Shown here: in pieces, positions 7,714-15,972 of the stretch | Position numbering within the stretch: the stretch's first letter is position 1 | Layout: every line of letters starts with the position of its first letter | From: an uncultured Alphaproteobacteria bacterium | GTDB taxonomy: Bacteria > Pseudomonadota > Alphaproteobacteria > CAAGCB01 > CAG-977 | Direction of reading: 5' to 3' | DNA: 32,093 nt | NCBI GenBank assembly: GCA_944393745.1 | Contig: CALYBD010000030.1 | Location: forward strand, 1 to 32,093 | Position numbers and translations under genes: made by a program | Notes under the pieces: model-generated | What the model was told of the DNA's origin: nothing | The model's input: the letters and a program-made list of their open reading frames with translations, nothing else | Database searches by the model: none

Positions 7714-8225
7714 GTTTCCGCCTTCAGTAATATTTTTTCGATTTCCGCTATGTAAAGCGTATGATAGTCCTTTTCAGGATACCACTTTTCACGCGCCGCG
7801 ACATCAATAAAACAATCGGGCGACATTTTTTGTGCATACATTTTTTTACAAATCATAACGGCCGTTGCTTCTTTGAAATAAGGCGTTTTCCCGTCATACA
7901 CAACCGTCAGACCCGTTTCGGCAATTTTATTTTCGTTGCGTCCGGAAACGGTGCCCATATAGGTTAGCATGTCTTTGTAACAATCCCCGAAAAAAGATAA
8001 AGAAAACGTTTCAGCCGTATCGACAAATTCTTTTGTATACCGCTGCGGGCGGATAACGATATAAGCCGCATTTTTGCCCCACATAACGCCCAATCCGCCC
8101 CAAGACGCCGTCATGGCATTGACTTTCCCGTCTTTTTCGGCGCAGATCAGCTGCCAGATTTTCCCGATCAGATGAAACGGACTTTGGATAAACTTCTCCG
8201 GATTGATTTCATAAAATTCCGACAT
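7710..8225 (-). CDS. Flavin reductase family protein
   Basis: The 171-residue product matches the flavin reductase-like FMN-binding split-barrel family: NAMTASWGGLGVMWGKNAAY (about 36-55), IRPQRYTKEFVDTAETFSLSF (about 57-78) and GTVSGRNENKIAETGL (about 91-106). Such proteins bind FMN and use NAD(P)H or donate to a partner. It is first in a two-gene minus-strand operon with the EFR1 gene. The ATG has an AAAAAGGAAAAATC site. No signal peptide. Confidence 0.9.
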   Translation of the reverse strand: MSEFYEINPEKFIQSPFHLIGKIWQLICAEKDGKVNAMTASWGGLGVMWGKNAAYIVIRPQRYTKEFVDTAETFSLSFFGDCYKDMLTYMGTVSGRNENKIAETGLTVVYDGKTPYFKEATAVMICKKMYAQKMSPDCFIDVAAREKWYPEKDYHTLYIAEIEKILLKAET

Positions 8226-8404
8226 GATTTTTCCTTTTTAACAAAAATTTCCGATCAGCCCATCATATTTCGTTTTTTCCAAAAGCCCATATCTTCAAAA
8301 GGATTTATCTTTTTTCTTTTTTGCTGAAAGCCGGCTTTCGTCTTGCATTTTTATAAAAAAGCATCAACAATAATAAACAGATTAATTTTTACCGGAGAAT
8401 TGCC

Positions 8405-8905
8405 ATGAAAAAATTGTTTGCTTTATTAACGGCTTGTTTTTTATCTGCCTGTTCGGCATCAACGGAACCGCTGGACGACAGAACATATCAGCTGCAAAAT
8501 GCCATGAATGAAGCGCAAATAACGATCAGTTTTAATCCGGCAGAACTTCGCTATGCCGGAAAATCCGCCGTGAACCGCTATTTCGGTACTTATAAAGCAG
8601 ACGACAACAAACTGACGCTGGGACCGGCGGGCGTCACCATGATGATGGGGCCGCAGGAATTAATGCAGGCCGAACAAAATTACCTGCAATCACTGGCAAA
8701 AGTCGTTTCTTTTGAACGCAAAGGCGATGAACTGACTCTGAAAACCGCCGACGGTCAAAAACTGGTTTTCCGGCAGATAAACGAAACAAACGAAGACGCA
8801 CAAACCGAAACGAATGCAGACGGTGAAACAAACGAAACTGTTCCGCCTGAAATGAATGCGGACGGCGAAGTAAACGAAGCCGGTCTGTCCGAAACAAACG
8901 AATAA
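8405..8905 (+). CDS. META (HslJ-like) domain lipoprotein
   Basis: The 166-residue product begins with a lipoprotein signal, lipobox LSAC (13-16), so Cys16 is the likely acylation site. Residues about 25-122 resemble the META domain: FNPAELRYAGKSAVNRYFGT, then KLTLGPAGVTMMMGPQELM and KTADGQKLVFR near the end. The tail (about 123-166) is acidic and repetitive, with NADGE-x-NE twice and several ETNE blocks. META/HslJ proteins are small envelope proteins of unclear role, some linked to stress tolerance. Monocistronic as far as seen, with GGAG upstream of the ATG. Confidence 0.75.
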   Translation: MKKLFALLTACFLSACSASTEPLDDRTYQLQNAMNEAQITISFNPAELRYAGKSAVNRYFGTYKADDNKLTLGPAGVTMMMGPQELMQAEQNYLQSLAKVVSFERKGDELTLKTADGQKLVFRQINETNEDAQTETNADGETNETVPPEMNADGEVNEAGLSETNE

Positions 8906-8978
8906 GTTTATTTTGCTTTAAAGAACCGGTCACGTCTGGTATAACAGCCATAACTTTATTTTCTGAAAGAGGATTGTT

Positions 8979-10661
8979 ATGGCTTCATACCAGTATATTT
9001 ACGTGATGAAAAATCTGTCCAAAACATACCCGGGCGGCAAAAGGGTGCTGAACAACATCTGGTTGTCTTTCTTCCCCGGGGCAAAGATCGGTGTTTTGGG
9101 CGCGAACGGTGCCGGTAAATCGACATTGTTAAAGATCATGGCCGGCATTGAAACCGAATTTAACGGCGAAGCTTGGGCTGCCGAAGGGGCAAGCGTCGGC
9201 TATCTGCCGCAGGAACCGCAACTGGATCCGACAAAAAACGTCATGGAAAACGTCATGGACGGTTGCGGGGAAACACGCGATTTATTAAAGCGTTTCGAAG
9301 AACTTTCCATGAAATTCGCCGAAGAAATGACTGACGACGAAATGAACGCTCTTATCGCCGAACAGGCCGAATTACAGGAAAAAATCGACGCCTGTAACGG
9401 CTGGGATTTGGAACGCACGATTGAAATTGCCATGGACGCGCTGCGCTGTCCGCCGGCAGACGCGGACGTTACAAAGCTGTCCGGCGGTGAAAAACGCCGT
9501 GTCGCGTTGTGCCGTTTATTGCTTTCAAAGCCGGATTTATTGCTGTTGGACGAACCGACAAACCATCTGGACGCGGAATCCGTCGCCTGGCTGCAGCAGC
9601 ATTTGCATGATTATCCGGGAACCGTTGTCATGGTCACACACGACCGTTACTTTTTGGACAACGTCACCGGTTGGATCCTAGAGCTTGACCGCGGCGAAGG
9701 CATTCCTTACGAAGGTAACTATTCGTCCTGGCTGGAACAAAAGGAAAAACGTCTGGCGCAGGAGGCCAAAGAAGAATCCGCCCGCCAGCGCACAATCAAA
9801 CAGGAGCTGGAATGGATCCGTCAAAGCCCGCGTGCCCGCCAGGCAAAATCCAAAGCCCGTATTCAGGCATTTGATGCTTTGGTGAACGAAGCCGACAAGC
9901 AAACGATTGAAAACGCGCAGATCGTTATTCCGCCCTGCCCGCGTTTGGGTGATCTGGTGATTGAAGCCAAGAATATATCCAAAGGCTACGGCGATCGTTT
10001 GTTGATTGATGATTTATCTTTCAAGCTGCCTCCGGGCGGTATTGTGGGGGTTATCGGTCCGAACGGTGCCGGCAAGACAACTTTAATGCGCATGATTACA
10101 GGCCAGGAAACGCCGGATTCCGGAGATTTTCGCATCGGCGAAACCGTTGTTTTAGGCTATGTTGATCAAAGCCGGGACGCCTTGGATCCCAACAAAACCG
10201 TTTGGGAAGAAATCTCCGGCGGCAATGACGAAGTGACGTTGGGTAAACGTAAGATTCCTTCGCGCGCTTATGTCGGCCAGTTTAATTTCAAAGGTCCCGA
10301 TCAGCAAAAAAAAGTCGGACAACTGTCCGGTGGCGAACGCAACCGCGTTCATATGGCCAAAATGTTAAAATCGGGATCCAACGTTATTTTACTGGACGAA
10401 CCGACAAACGATCTGGACGTGGATACTCTGCGCGCTTTGGAACAGGCTTTACTGGCTTTTCCGGGCTGTGCCGTCGTTACCTCGCACGACCGTTGGTTTT
10501 TAGACCGTATCGCAACGCATATTCTGGCGTTTGAAGGCGACAGCCACGTCGAATGGTTTGAAGGCAACTACGAAGAATACGAAGCCGATAAAAAACGCCG
10601 TCTGGGTGCCGAAGCCGATCAACCTCACCGCGTGAAATACAAACCGTTGGTCCGAAAATAA
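8979..10661 (+). CDS. ettA: Energy-dependent translational throttle protein EttA (ABC-F)
   Basis: The 560-residue product has two fused ABC ATPase domains and no membrane segments. Domain 1 has Walker [10 protein letters not shown] (41-49), signature LSGGEKRR and Walker [13 protein letters not shown]; domain 2 has [17 protein letters not shown] and [12 protein letters not shown]. Between them is the charged linker (about 240-300) with [17 protein letters not shown], typical of EttA and its tRNA-contacting region. EttA binds the ribosomal E site and gates the first steps of elongation according to ATP/ADP. The length is that of the family. The ATG follows GAGGATTGTT, a good ribosome site. A TGGTATAAC extended -10 lies about 45 bases upstream. 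Confidence 0.95.
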   Translation: MASYQYIYVMKNLSKTYPGGKRVLNNIWLSFFPGAKIGVLGANGAGKSTLLKIMAGIETEFNGEAWAAEGASVGYLPQEPQLDPTKNVMENVMDGCGETRDLLKRFEELSMKFAEEMTDDEMNALIAEQAELQEKIDACNGWDLERTIEIAMDALRCPPADADVTKLSGGEKRRVALCRLLLSKPDLLLLDEPTNHLDAESVAWLQQHLHDYPGTVVMVTHDRYFLDNVTGWILELDRGEGIPYEGNYSSWLEQKEKRLAQEAKEESARQRTIKQELEWIRQSPRARQAKSKARIQAFDALVNEADKQTIENAQIVIPPCPRLGDLVIEAKNISKGYGDRLLIDDLSFKLPPGGIVGVIGPNGAGKTTLMRMITGQETPDSGDFRIGETVVLGYVDQSRDALDPNKTVWEEISGGNDEVTLGKRKIPSRAYVGQFNFKGPDQQKKVGQLSGGERNRVHMAKMLKSGSNVILLDEPTNDLDVDTLRALEQALLAFPGCAVVTSHDRWFLDRIATHILAFEGDSHVEWFEGNYEEYEADKKRRLGAEADQPHRVKYKPLVRK

Positions 10662-10675
10662 TCGTATTTTTAAAG

Positions 10676-10706
10676 AAAAAGCCCCTTTAAAAGGGGGCTT
10701 TTTTAT
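10676..10706 (+). terminator. Terminator after ettA
   Basis: AAAAAGCCCC pairs with GGGGCTTTTTT around a TTTAAAAG loop. The A- and T-flanks allow it to serve the convergent DUF2155 gene as well. Confidence 0.85.
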
Positions 10707-10788
10707 TATTCAAACTCAATTTTCCCCGTTTGCCGTAAAAACGCATTAAACGAACAATGAATAAATCAGATTGGAATCCGTTATGGCA

Positions 10789-11958
10789 TCAGTATTCGTC
10801 TGTTGAAAAAATCGCTTTTTCCATCATTTCGGATTCTTCGGAAAACAGCCCCCCCTGTTGTGCCGGCAAATCGTCAAAATCGTCCTCTAAAATATTCGGG
10901 ACGGGAAGCAACGGAGCGCTGTCTTCTTCCGGTTCAATTTCCTGTTTCTCGGGAACAATTTCCGTTTCACCGACAGATTCAACGACAGATTCTGTTCCGA
11001 CTTCCGTTTCACCGACAGATTCAACGACAGATTCTGTTCCGACTTCCGTTTCACCGACAGATTCAACGACAGATTCTGTTCCGACTTCCGTTTCGCCGAC
11101 AGATTCAACGACAGATTCTGCCCCGACTTCCGTTTCACCGACAGCTTCAATGACAGGTTCTGCCCCGACTTCCGTTTCGCCGACAGATCCGATAACAGGT
11201 TCAGCCTCCGACTGATTTTCGCCCGGAATAGCATCGGAATCGGGCATCATTGTTTCCTGAATGGGGATCAATCTGAATTCCTGCGGTTCCATATCCGTTT
11301 CGGTATTGCCGTCGTCTGCATCAACAGACGAAGTTTGTTCTCGCGGTTGTTCGATATGAATAACGATTGAATCCGTTTCCTGCATTTCTTCCGCGGAAAC
11401 CGATTCCGTTTGCGTATTTTCCGGTTGATTTTCCGGATCGATCGGTTTTTCTTCTTCGGACAAATCGGAAACGTCCGTTATGGTTTGATTTTCTTCGTCC
11501 CAGACAATTTTTAACTTCGGCTGAACCGGTTTGATTGCAATCGGATTTTCCAAAACCAACGGTTCCGGCGCAGGCGGATCAACCTGATCGCCCTGACATT
11601 TAATCACCCACACGTCGTAAACGGCGTGATCCATCGCCGACAAAGCAGGCGAAGAAGAAAACATCCAGCCTGAAAACAGTTTCAGCTGACCTTCTTCTTT
11701 TTTTTCAACAACTTCCAGAAAGGCAGCATTTTCGGGAGTTTCTTCGGGCGGGTGAGCATAACAGACGCGCGTATAAATATCCAAAGCGCCGAAAGTTGTT
11801 TTTTCCCCGACATTAACGGTCATTGTGCTTAAACGACCGGTCACTTTATCCAGTCCGCGCAAAACAACCTGGCTGTAAGAAATATCATCGGCCAGCGCCA
11901 AAGAAGATGAAATTGATAAAAGAGCGGTCAATCCGATTGTCTGAAATGTTTTTGTCAT
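10789..11958 (-). CDS. DUF2155 domain exported protein with repetitive acidic tail
   Basis: The 389-residue product has a signal peptide (about 1-23, ending SLALA) and the DUF2155 domain at about 26-122 (SQVVLRGLDKVTGRLSTMTV, then LFSGWMFSSSPALSAMDHAV and YDVWVIKC). DUF2155 proteins occur mainly in Alphaproteobacteria, are about 130-200 residues and have unknown function. Here about 265 extra residues follow: a proline/glutamate-rich linker and a 14-residue repeat (VGETEVGTESVVES type) at about 250-333. It is last in the greA-mlaD-mlaD unit, 4 bases past the second mlaD. The context suggests an envelope-lipid or periplasmic role. Confidence 0.85.
   Translation of the reverse strand: MTKTFQTIGLTALLSISSSLALADDISYSQVVLRGLDKVTGRLSTMTVNVGEKTTFGALDIYTRVCYAHPPEETPENAAFLEVVEKKEEGQLKLFSGWMFSSSPALSAMDHAVYDVWVIKCQGDQVDPPAPEPLVLENPIAIKPVQPKLKIVWDEENQTITDVSDLSEEEKPIDPENQPENTQTESVSAEEMQETDSIVIHIEQPREQTSSVDADDGNTETDMEPQEFRLIPIQETMMPDSDAIPGENQSEAEPVIGSVGETEVGAEPVIEAVGETEVGAESVVESVGETEVGTESVVESVGETEVGTESVVESVGETEVGTESVVESVGETEIVPEKQEIEPEEDSAPLLPVPNILEDDFDDLPAQQGGLFSEESEMMEKAIFSTDEY
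10961..11212. repeat. Six-copy 42-bp tandem repeat inside the DUF2155 gene
   Basis: Units start at 10961, 11003, 11045, 11087, 11129 and 11171, exactly 42 bases apart, each containing TCCGTTTC(A/G)CCGACAG. The first three units are nearly identical and later ones diverge (GAT to GCT, ACGACA to ATGACA). Because 42 is a multiple of three, copy-number change keeps the reading frame. The unit codes for 14 residues rich in Glu, Val and Gly. Confidence 0.95.
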
Positions 11959-11962
11959 GCGT

Positions 11963-12412
11963 TTAATCTTCTTTTCCCGTAGCTAAAAAAATGACTTCGC
12001 TGATCATGTCTTCCAATGATCTGAAATCTTTTGTTTTTTTGATTTTGTCACCGGCTTTTAAAAGCTCTTTTGATTTTCCCGGATCCAGCTGAACAAAAGT
12101 ACCGCCCATCAATCCGTCCGTTGTAATCAATGCCGTTGTATCGACCGGTAATTCAACGCTGTCTTTGACATTCAGCGTTACTTTTGCCGTATATTCCGGC
12201 GTTAAATCCAGCCCGACAACGGAACCGACTTTGACCCCGCTGATACGGATATCATTGCCGCTTTCCAATCCGCCGGAACGGGTAAATACGGCCGTTAATT
12301 CATATCCCTGCTGCGGGCGTGCATCAATTTTGCTGGCGGCAAAATGAACAAAAAAGACCGCCACCAAAATAACCAAAATTCCCAACACCGTTTCAATCGG
12401 ACTTTTTTTCAT
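11963..12412 (-). CDS. mlaD: MlaD family lipid-transport substrate-binding protein (second copy)
   Basis: The 149-residue product has one N-terminal membrane anchor (about 8-27) and a single MCE domain: YELTAVFTRSGGLESGNDIR, ISGVKVGSVVGL, then LITTDGLMGGTFVQLDPG. MCE/MlaD proteins form periplasm-facing hexamer rings on an inner-membrane ABC transporter that moves phospholipids between membranes. The permease (mlaE) and ATPase (mlaF) are not beside it. It follows another mlaD by 18 bases and precedes DUF2155 by 4. Confidence 0.9.
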   Translation of the reverse strand: MKKSPIETVLGILVILVAVFFVHFAASKIDARPQQGYELTAVFTRSGGLESGNDIRISGVKVGSVVGLDLTPEYTAKVTLNVKDSVELPVDTTALITTDGLMGGTFVQLDPGKSKELLKAGDKIKKTKDFRSLEDMISEVIFLATGKED

Positions 12413-12430
12413 ATTTCAACCTCTGTCAAT

Positions 12431-12898
12431 TTATTGACTTTTATTTTTTTGTCTGTTGGCCTTGGCCATCGAAATGACTTTATCCAGCAAATTTTGCAAA
12501 TTGGGTGAATCCTGCGTAAATTCAATAAAACCGCCGTCCGGCAACATCTCTTCGGATCCGCCGGGCTGCAGTTCGATATATTTTGTCCCGATCAGGCCGG
12601 AAGACTGAACTGCTGCGCCGCTGTCTTCGGGAATCAAGATATTTTTTGGCAGCGAAAACGTTACGACAACGCCGTAGTAATTATCCAATTCCTGCGAAAT
12701 CACCCGTCCGACAGGAATACCGGCCAAACGAATATCGCTGCCGACGATCAGGCCTTCCGTTTGATTAAAGCGTGCGCGCAGTGTGTACGTATCGGACACA
12801 CCGTGTACGGCGGACGTTGCCCCGATCAGGTAGAAAACGACCACCGCGGCAAAGAAAGCCAGAGCACCGGCAACCAGTTCTTTTGTTTCGGATTTCAT
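12431..12898 (-). CDS. mlaD: MlaD family lipid-transport substrate-binding protein (first copy)
   Basis: The 155-residue product is anchored by a membrane segment at about 9-30 and contains one MCE domain: YTLRARFNQTEGLIVGSDIR, LAGIPVGRVISQ, then VQSSGLIGTKYIELQPGG. The C-terminal end, LQNLLDKVISMAKANRQKNK, is a predicted helix as in MlaD. Its start lies 3 bases past the greA stop, so it is translated as part of that operon. It is clearly paralogous to the next gene rather than identical, which suggests a mixed ring or two different transporters. Confidence 0.9.
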   Translation of the reverse strand: MKSETKELVAGALAFFAAVVVFYLIGATSAVHGVSDTYTLRARFNQTEGLIVGSDIRLAGIPVGRVISQELDNYYGVVVTFSLPKNILIPEDSGAAVQSSGLIGTKYIELQPGGSEEMLPDGGFIEFTQDSPNLQNLLDKVISMAKANRQKNKSQ

Positions 12899-12901
12899 CT
12901 C

Positions 12902-13375
12902 TCAGACATATTCCACGTTTAAAATTTCATAAGACTTTCCGCCTTTGGGCGAAACGACTTCGACACTGTCGCCGACGGATTTTCCGATCAACGCCCGAGC
13001 CAAAGGCGATTGAACGGAAATCAGCCCGTGTTCCAGATCGGCTTCGTACTGGCCGACGATTTGATATGTTTGTTCGACTTCGGAATCTTCGTCCATCAGC
13101 AAAACAGTAGCGCCGAAAACAACTTTATCACCCTTTAAAGTCGCCGTATCAATGACTTCGGCACAGGAAACCGCATATTCCAATTCCTGAATGCGTCCTT
13201 CGATAAAGCTTTGTTTTTCACGTGCGGCGTGGTATTCCGCGTTTTCGGACAAATCGCCGTGGGAACGCGCTTCCGCAATTGCGGCAATAATCGCCGGGCG
13301 TTCGACAACCTTTAAATTTTTTAATTCTTTTTGCAGGCGTTCAGCCCCTTTTTTTGTCATAGGCACTTTTTGCAT
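12902..13375 (-). CDS. greA: Transcription elongation factor GreA
   Basis: The 157-residue product has the family's length and layout: an N-terminal coiled coil (about 1-75) whose tip carries [12 protein letters not shown], containing the conserved acidic pair that reaches into the RNA polymerase secondary channel, and a C-terminal FKBP-like domain ([18 protein letters not shown]). GreA stimulates cleavage of backtracked RNA. The AAAAAGGATT ribosome site precedes the ATG, and a strong promoter lies about 80 bases upstream. It leads a minus-strand unit into two mlaD genes and DUF2155, which is an unusual partner set. Confidence 0.96.
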   Translation of the reverse strand: MQKVPMTKKGAERLQKELKNLKVVERPAIIAAIAEARSHGDLSENAEYHAAREKQSFIEGRIQELEYAVSCAEVIDTATLKGDKVVFGATVLLMDEDSEVEQTYQIVGQYEADLEHGLISVQSPLARALIGKSVGDSVEVVSPKGGKSYEILNVEYV

Positions 13376-13456
13376 GAGGTTTAATCCTTTTTAAAAACAA
13401 CAAAAAAACAACTCTTTCGGCCGTTTTTCCGAAAAAGCTTTTTTATCGCACCTGTT

Positions 13457-13485
13457 ATCATACAGGGCTTATTATCTTTCTTCAA
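13457..13485 (-). promoter_or_regulatory. greA operon promoter
   Basis: On the minus strand TTGAAG (13485-13480), 17 bases, TATGAT (13462-13457). Both boxes are near consensus and the spacing is ideal. Confidence 0.7.
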
Positions 13486-13579
13486 GCGTTATCAAAAACA
13501 TCAGCTTGCCAAAAAAAGAAAAAGGGTGTTTTATGACAAAAGATTTAATCCGATACTTTAAAATCAAAGGAGTATTTTT

Positions 13580-14041
13580 ATGCTGCGCGAACAATTAAAA
13601 GCCGCCTTAAAAACGGCAATGATCGACAAAGATACGCACAAAATTTCAACAATCCGCCTGATTTTGGCCGCCATCAAGGATCGGGACATTGCCTCGCGGG
13701 GCACCAGCAAAGACGGCGCCATTTCCAATGACGACATATTACAGCTGTTGCAGTCAATGATCAAACAGCGCAAAGACAGCGTTGCCCTGTACGCCAAAGG
13801 CGGTCGTCAGGATCTGGTTGACAGCGAACAAAGCGAAATCGACATCATTCAGTCTTTTTTGCCAAAGCAAATGGACGAAGCACAAATAAAAACAGCCGTT
13901 GAAGACGTTATCAAAACAACAAACGCCGCCGGCTTAAAAGATATGGGCAAAGTCATGGCGGCGTTGCGCGAACAGTTTGCCGGCCAGATGGATTTCGGCC
14001 AAGCGTCGGCTTTTGTCAAAACAATTCTGGCGGCCAAATAA
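13580..14041 (+). CDS. yqeY: GatB/YqeY domain protein
   Basis: The 153-residue product is a full-length YqeY protein: an N-terminal helical half with RLILAAIKDRDI, the KQRKDSVALYAKGGRQDLV helix and ESEIDIIQSFLPKQM-like segment, then the GatB/YqeY tail with KDMGKVMAALREQFAGQMDF. YqeY resembles the tRNA-binding tail of the amidotransferase GatB, but its own function is unclear. It precedes dnaG by 5 bases, an arrangement often seen next to dnaG and rpoD. The ribosome site AAAGGAG is strong. Confidence 0.93.
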   Translation: MLREQLKAALKTAMIDKDTHKISTIRLILAAIKDRDIASRGTSKDGAISNDDILQLLQSMIKQRKDSVALYAKGGRQDLVDSEQSEIDIIQSFLPKQMDEAQIKTAVEDVIKTTNAAGLKDMGKVMAALREQFAGQMDFGQASAFVKTILAAK

Positions 14042-14046
14042 AAAAA

Positions 14047-15840
14047 ATGCCGTCTCTTCCCGCTTCATTCATTCAGGAAGTCCGCTCCCGTACTTCGATC
14101 GTCAGCATTGTCGGACAAACCGTCAAGCTGAAACGACGCGGCAACGAATATTGGGGGTGTTGTCCTTTTCATCATGAAAAGACGGCCTCTTTTTCCGTCA
14201 GCGATGAACGGGAATACTATCATTGTTTCGGTTGCGGCGCGCACGGCAGCGTTTTTGATTTTGTGCAAAAAACACAATCTGTCACTTTTTTGGAAGCCGT
14301 CGAGCATCTGGCGCGGCTGGCCGGTATGGAAATTCCGCGTCCTTCGGCCCGGGATTACGAACGCGAAAGGAAAAAAACCGGTTTAACCGAAGCATTGGAG
14401 GCGGCCTGTTTGTTTTTTGAAGAACAGCTGTACAAACCGGCCGGACGTCCCGGGCTGTATTACCTGCAGCGCCGCGGGTTGAACGACGAAATCATCAAAC
14501 GGTTTCGGCTGGGGTTTTCGCCGCCCGGAAATGCTTTAAAGGCGCACCTGATCCGTGCGGGATTCAACGAAGACGTTTTAATCGAAGCCGGATTGCTGAT
14601 CCGTCCCGATAACGGTGAATCTCCGTATGATTACTTCAGAAACCGCGTCATGTTTCCGATTACGGACAAACGCGGCAAAGTCATTGCTTTCGGCGGACGC
14701 GTGCTGGACGACGGGGAACCGAAATATTTAAATTCTCCCGAAACGCCCGTTTTTTCCAAAGGCGATACACTTTATGCCCTTCATTTATCCGCACAACAGG
14801 CGCGGAAAATGCAGGAAATCATTGTTGTCGAAGGATATATGGACGTGATTGCCATGGCGGCGGCCGGAATTACGCGTGCGGTGGCGCCGCTGGGCACGGC
14901 CATGACGGAACATCAGATTCAACTGTTATGGCGCTATGCCCCTGAACCGCTGTGTTGCTTTGACGGCGACGGTGCGGGACAACGGGCGGCCATACGCGCG
15001 GCACAAAGGGCTTTGCCTTTGCTGAAGCCCGGATATTCATTGCGTTTTATTACTCTGCCCGACAATCTGGATCCCGACGAATATATCAAGGAACACGGCA
15101 AATCTTCTTTTGAAACATTTTTACAGACCCAGTACAGGCCTTTATTCAAACAGCTTTGGCAGATGCTGCTGGCCGACCGCCCCTTGGACACCCCCGAACG
15201 TAAAGCCGGATTGTCCAAAGATATTGAAGAATGTCTGGAAAAGATCAAGGATCCTGCCGTTAAAAATTTTTACCGGCAGGAATTTAAATCCGCTTTATGG
15301 GAAATAACCTCTCCGTATAAAAATACCGCCGGGGACTTTCCCGTGCGCCGCGGCCCGTATTCGAAACACGGAGATTCTTTAATCACGCACCCTTCCGTAC
15401 GGCCGGATCGGGACGAAACGCGTATGCTGCTGGCTTACGTGTTGCTTTATCCCGATATCGGTGCCGAGTTTTTGGAAGACCTGGCCGAATGTCAATCCTC
15501 TTCCCCGCGGCAAAACGAAATGTTCGGCTTTGTCATGACGGCTTTGTCGGCCGATCCCGACATAACGGCCGACCGGTTAAAAGAGCATTTGCACGCAACC
15601 GATCAGACCGGGATTTATGACTTTGTCGCCGCCGAAATAGAAATGCTGAACAGAAAAAATCCTCTGCCGCAGGAGGCGCGCGAAGATATTTCCCTGATTC
15701 TGTCCGGAATACATAAAAAAGCTTTGCGCGGCGAATTGCAACGCCTGGCGGAACAAATTGCCGATGCCGACGAAAACAACGCCCGGCAATTGTGGGAAAA
15801 ATACCAAAATCTGTTAAAAGAAGAAAAGGATCTTGCATAA
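14047..15840 (+). CDS. dnaG: DNA primase DnaG
   Basis: The 597-residue product makes RNA primers for replication. The zinc-binding domain has Cys39, His42, Cys60 and Cys63 (CPFH...CFGC); the catalytic TOPRIM core shows VVEGYMDVIAM and CFDGDGAGQRAA with its acidic metal ligands. The C-terminal DnaB-interaction region (about 450-597) is divergent, as usual. The start lacks a clear ribosome site, and the gene begins 5 bases after the yqeY stop, so coupling to yqeY is likely. Forms the primase-sigma part of a macromolecular-synthesis type operon with rpoD, although rpoD has its own promoter. Confidence 0.96.
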   Translation: MPSLPASFIQEVRSRTSIVSIVGQTVKLKRRGNEYWGCCPFHHEKTASFSVSDEREYYHCFGCGAHGSVFDFVQKTQSVTFLEAVEHLARLAGMEIPRPSARDYERERKKTGLTEALEAACLFFEEQLYKPAGRPGLYYLQRRGLNDEIIKRFRLGFSPPGNALKAHLIRAGFNEDVLIEAGLLIRPDNGESPYDYFRNRVMFPITDKRGKVIAFGGRVLDDGEPKYLNSPETPVFSKGDTLYALHLSAQQARKMQEIIVVEGYMDVIAMAAAGITRAVAPLGTAMTEHQIQLLWRYAPEPLCCFDGDGAGQRAAIRAAQRALPLLKPGYSLRFITLPDNLDPDEYIKEHGKSSFETFLQTQYRPLFKQLWQMLLADRPLDTPERKAGLSKDIEECLEKIKDPAVKNFYRQEFKSALWEITSPYKNTAGDFPVRRGPYSKHGDSLITHPSVRPDRDETRMLLAYVLLYPDIGAEFLEDLAECQSSSPRQNEMFGFVMTALSADPDITADRLKEHLHATDQTGIYDFVAAEIEMLNRKNPLPQEAREDISLILSGIHKKALRGELQRLAEQIADADENNARQLWEKYQNLLKEEKDLA

Positions 15841-15865
15841 ACAGTCTGAACTTCTTATTTATTTG

Positions 15866-15894
15866 TTGACAAATCTTTGGCAAAAACATAAAAA
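15866..15894 (+). promoter_or_regulatory. rpoD promoter
   Basis: TTGACA (15866-15871), 17 bases, TAAAAA (15889-15894). The -35 is perfect and the -10 is weaker. It lies between the dnaG stop and the rpoD start. Confidence 0.6.
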
Positions 15895-15972
15895 ATGCAG
15901 AATTGACCGGAATGTTTTCCGGGGGTGTTTTGCGCGTGTTCTTTCGCAACAGAAGATAAAGGCTATTTCTAT

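Noticed and set aside
10961-11212. CRISPR array
   Set aside because: The 42-bp units are contiguous without spacers and lie in a coding frame.
10803-11234. Long repetitive frames on the plus strand and in another minus frame over the DUF2155 repeats
   Set aside because: A 42-bp repeat is open in several frames at once; only the frame with a signal peptide and DUF2155 domain is real.
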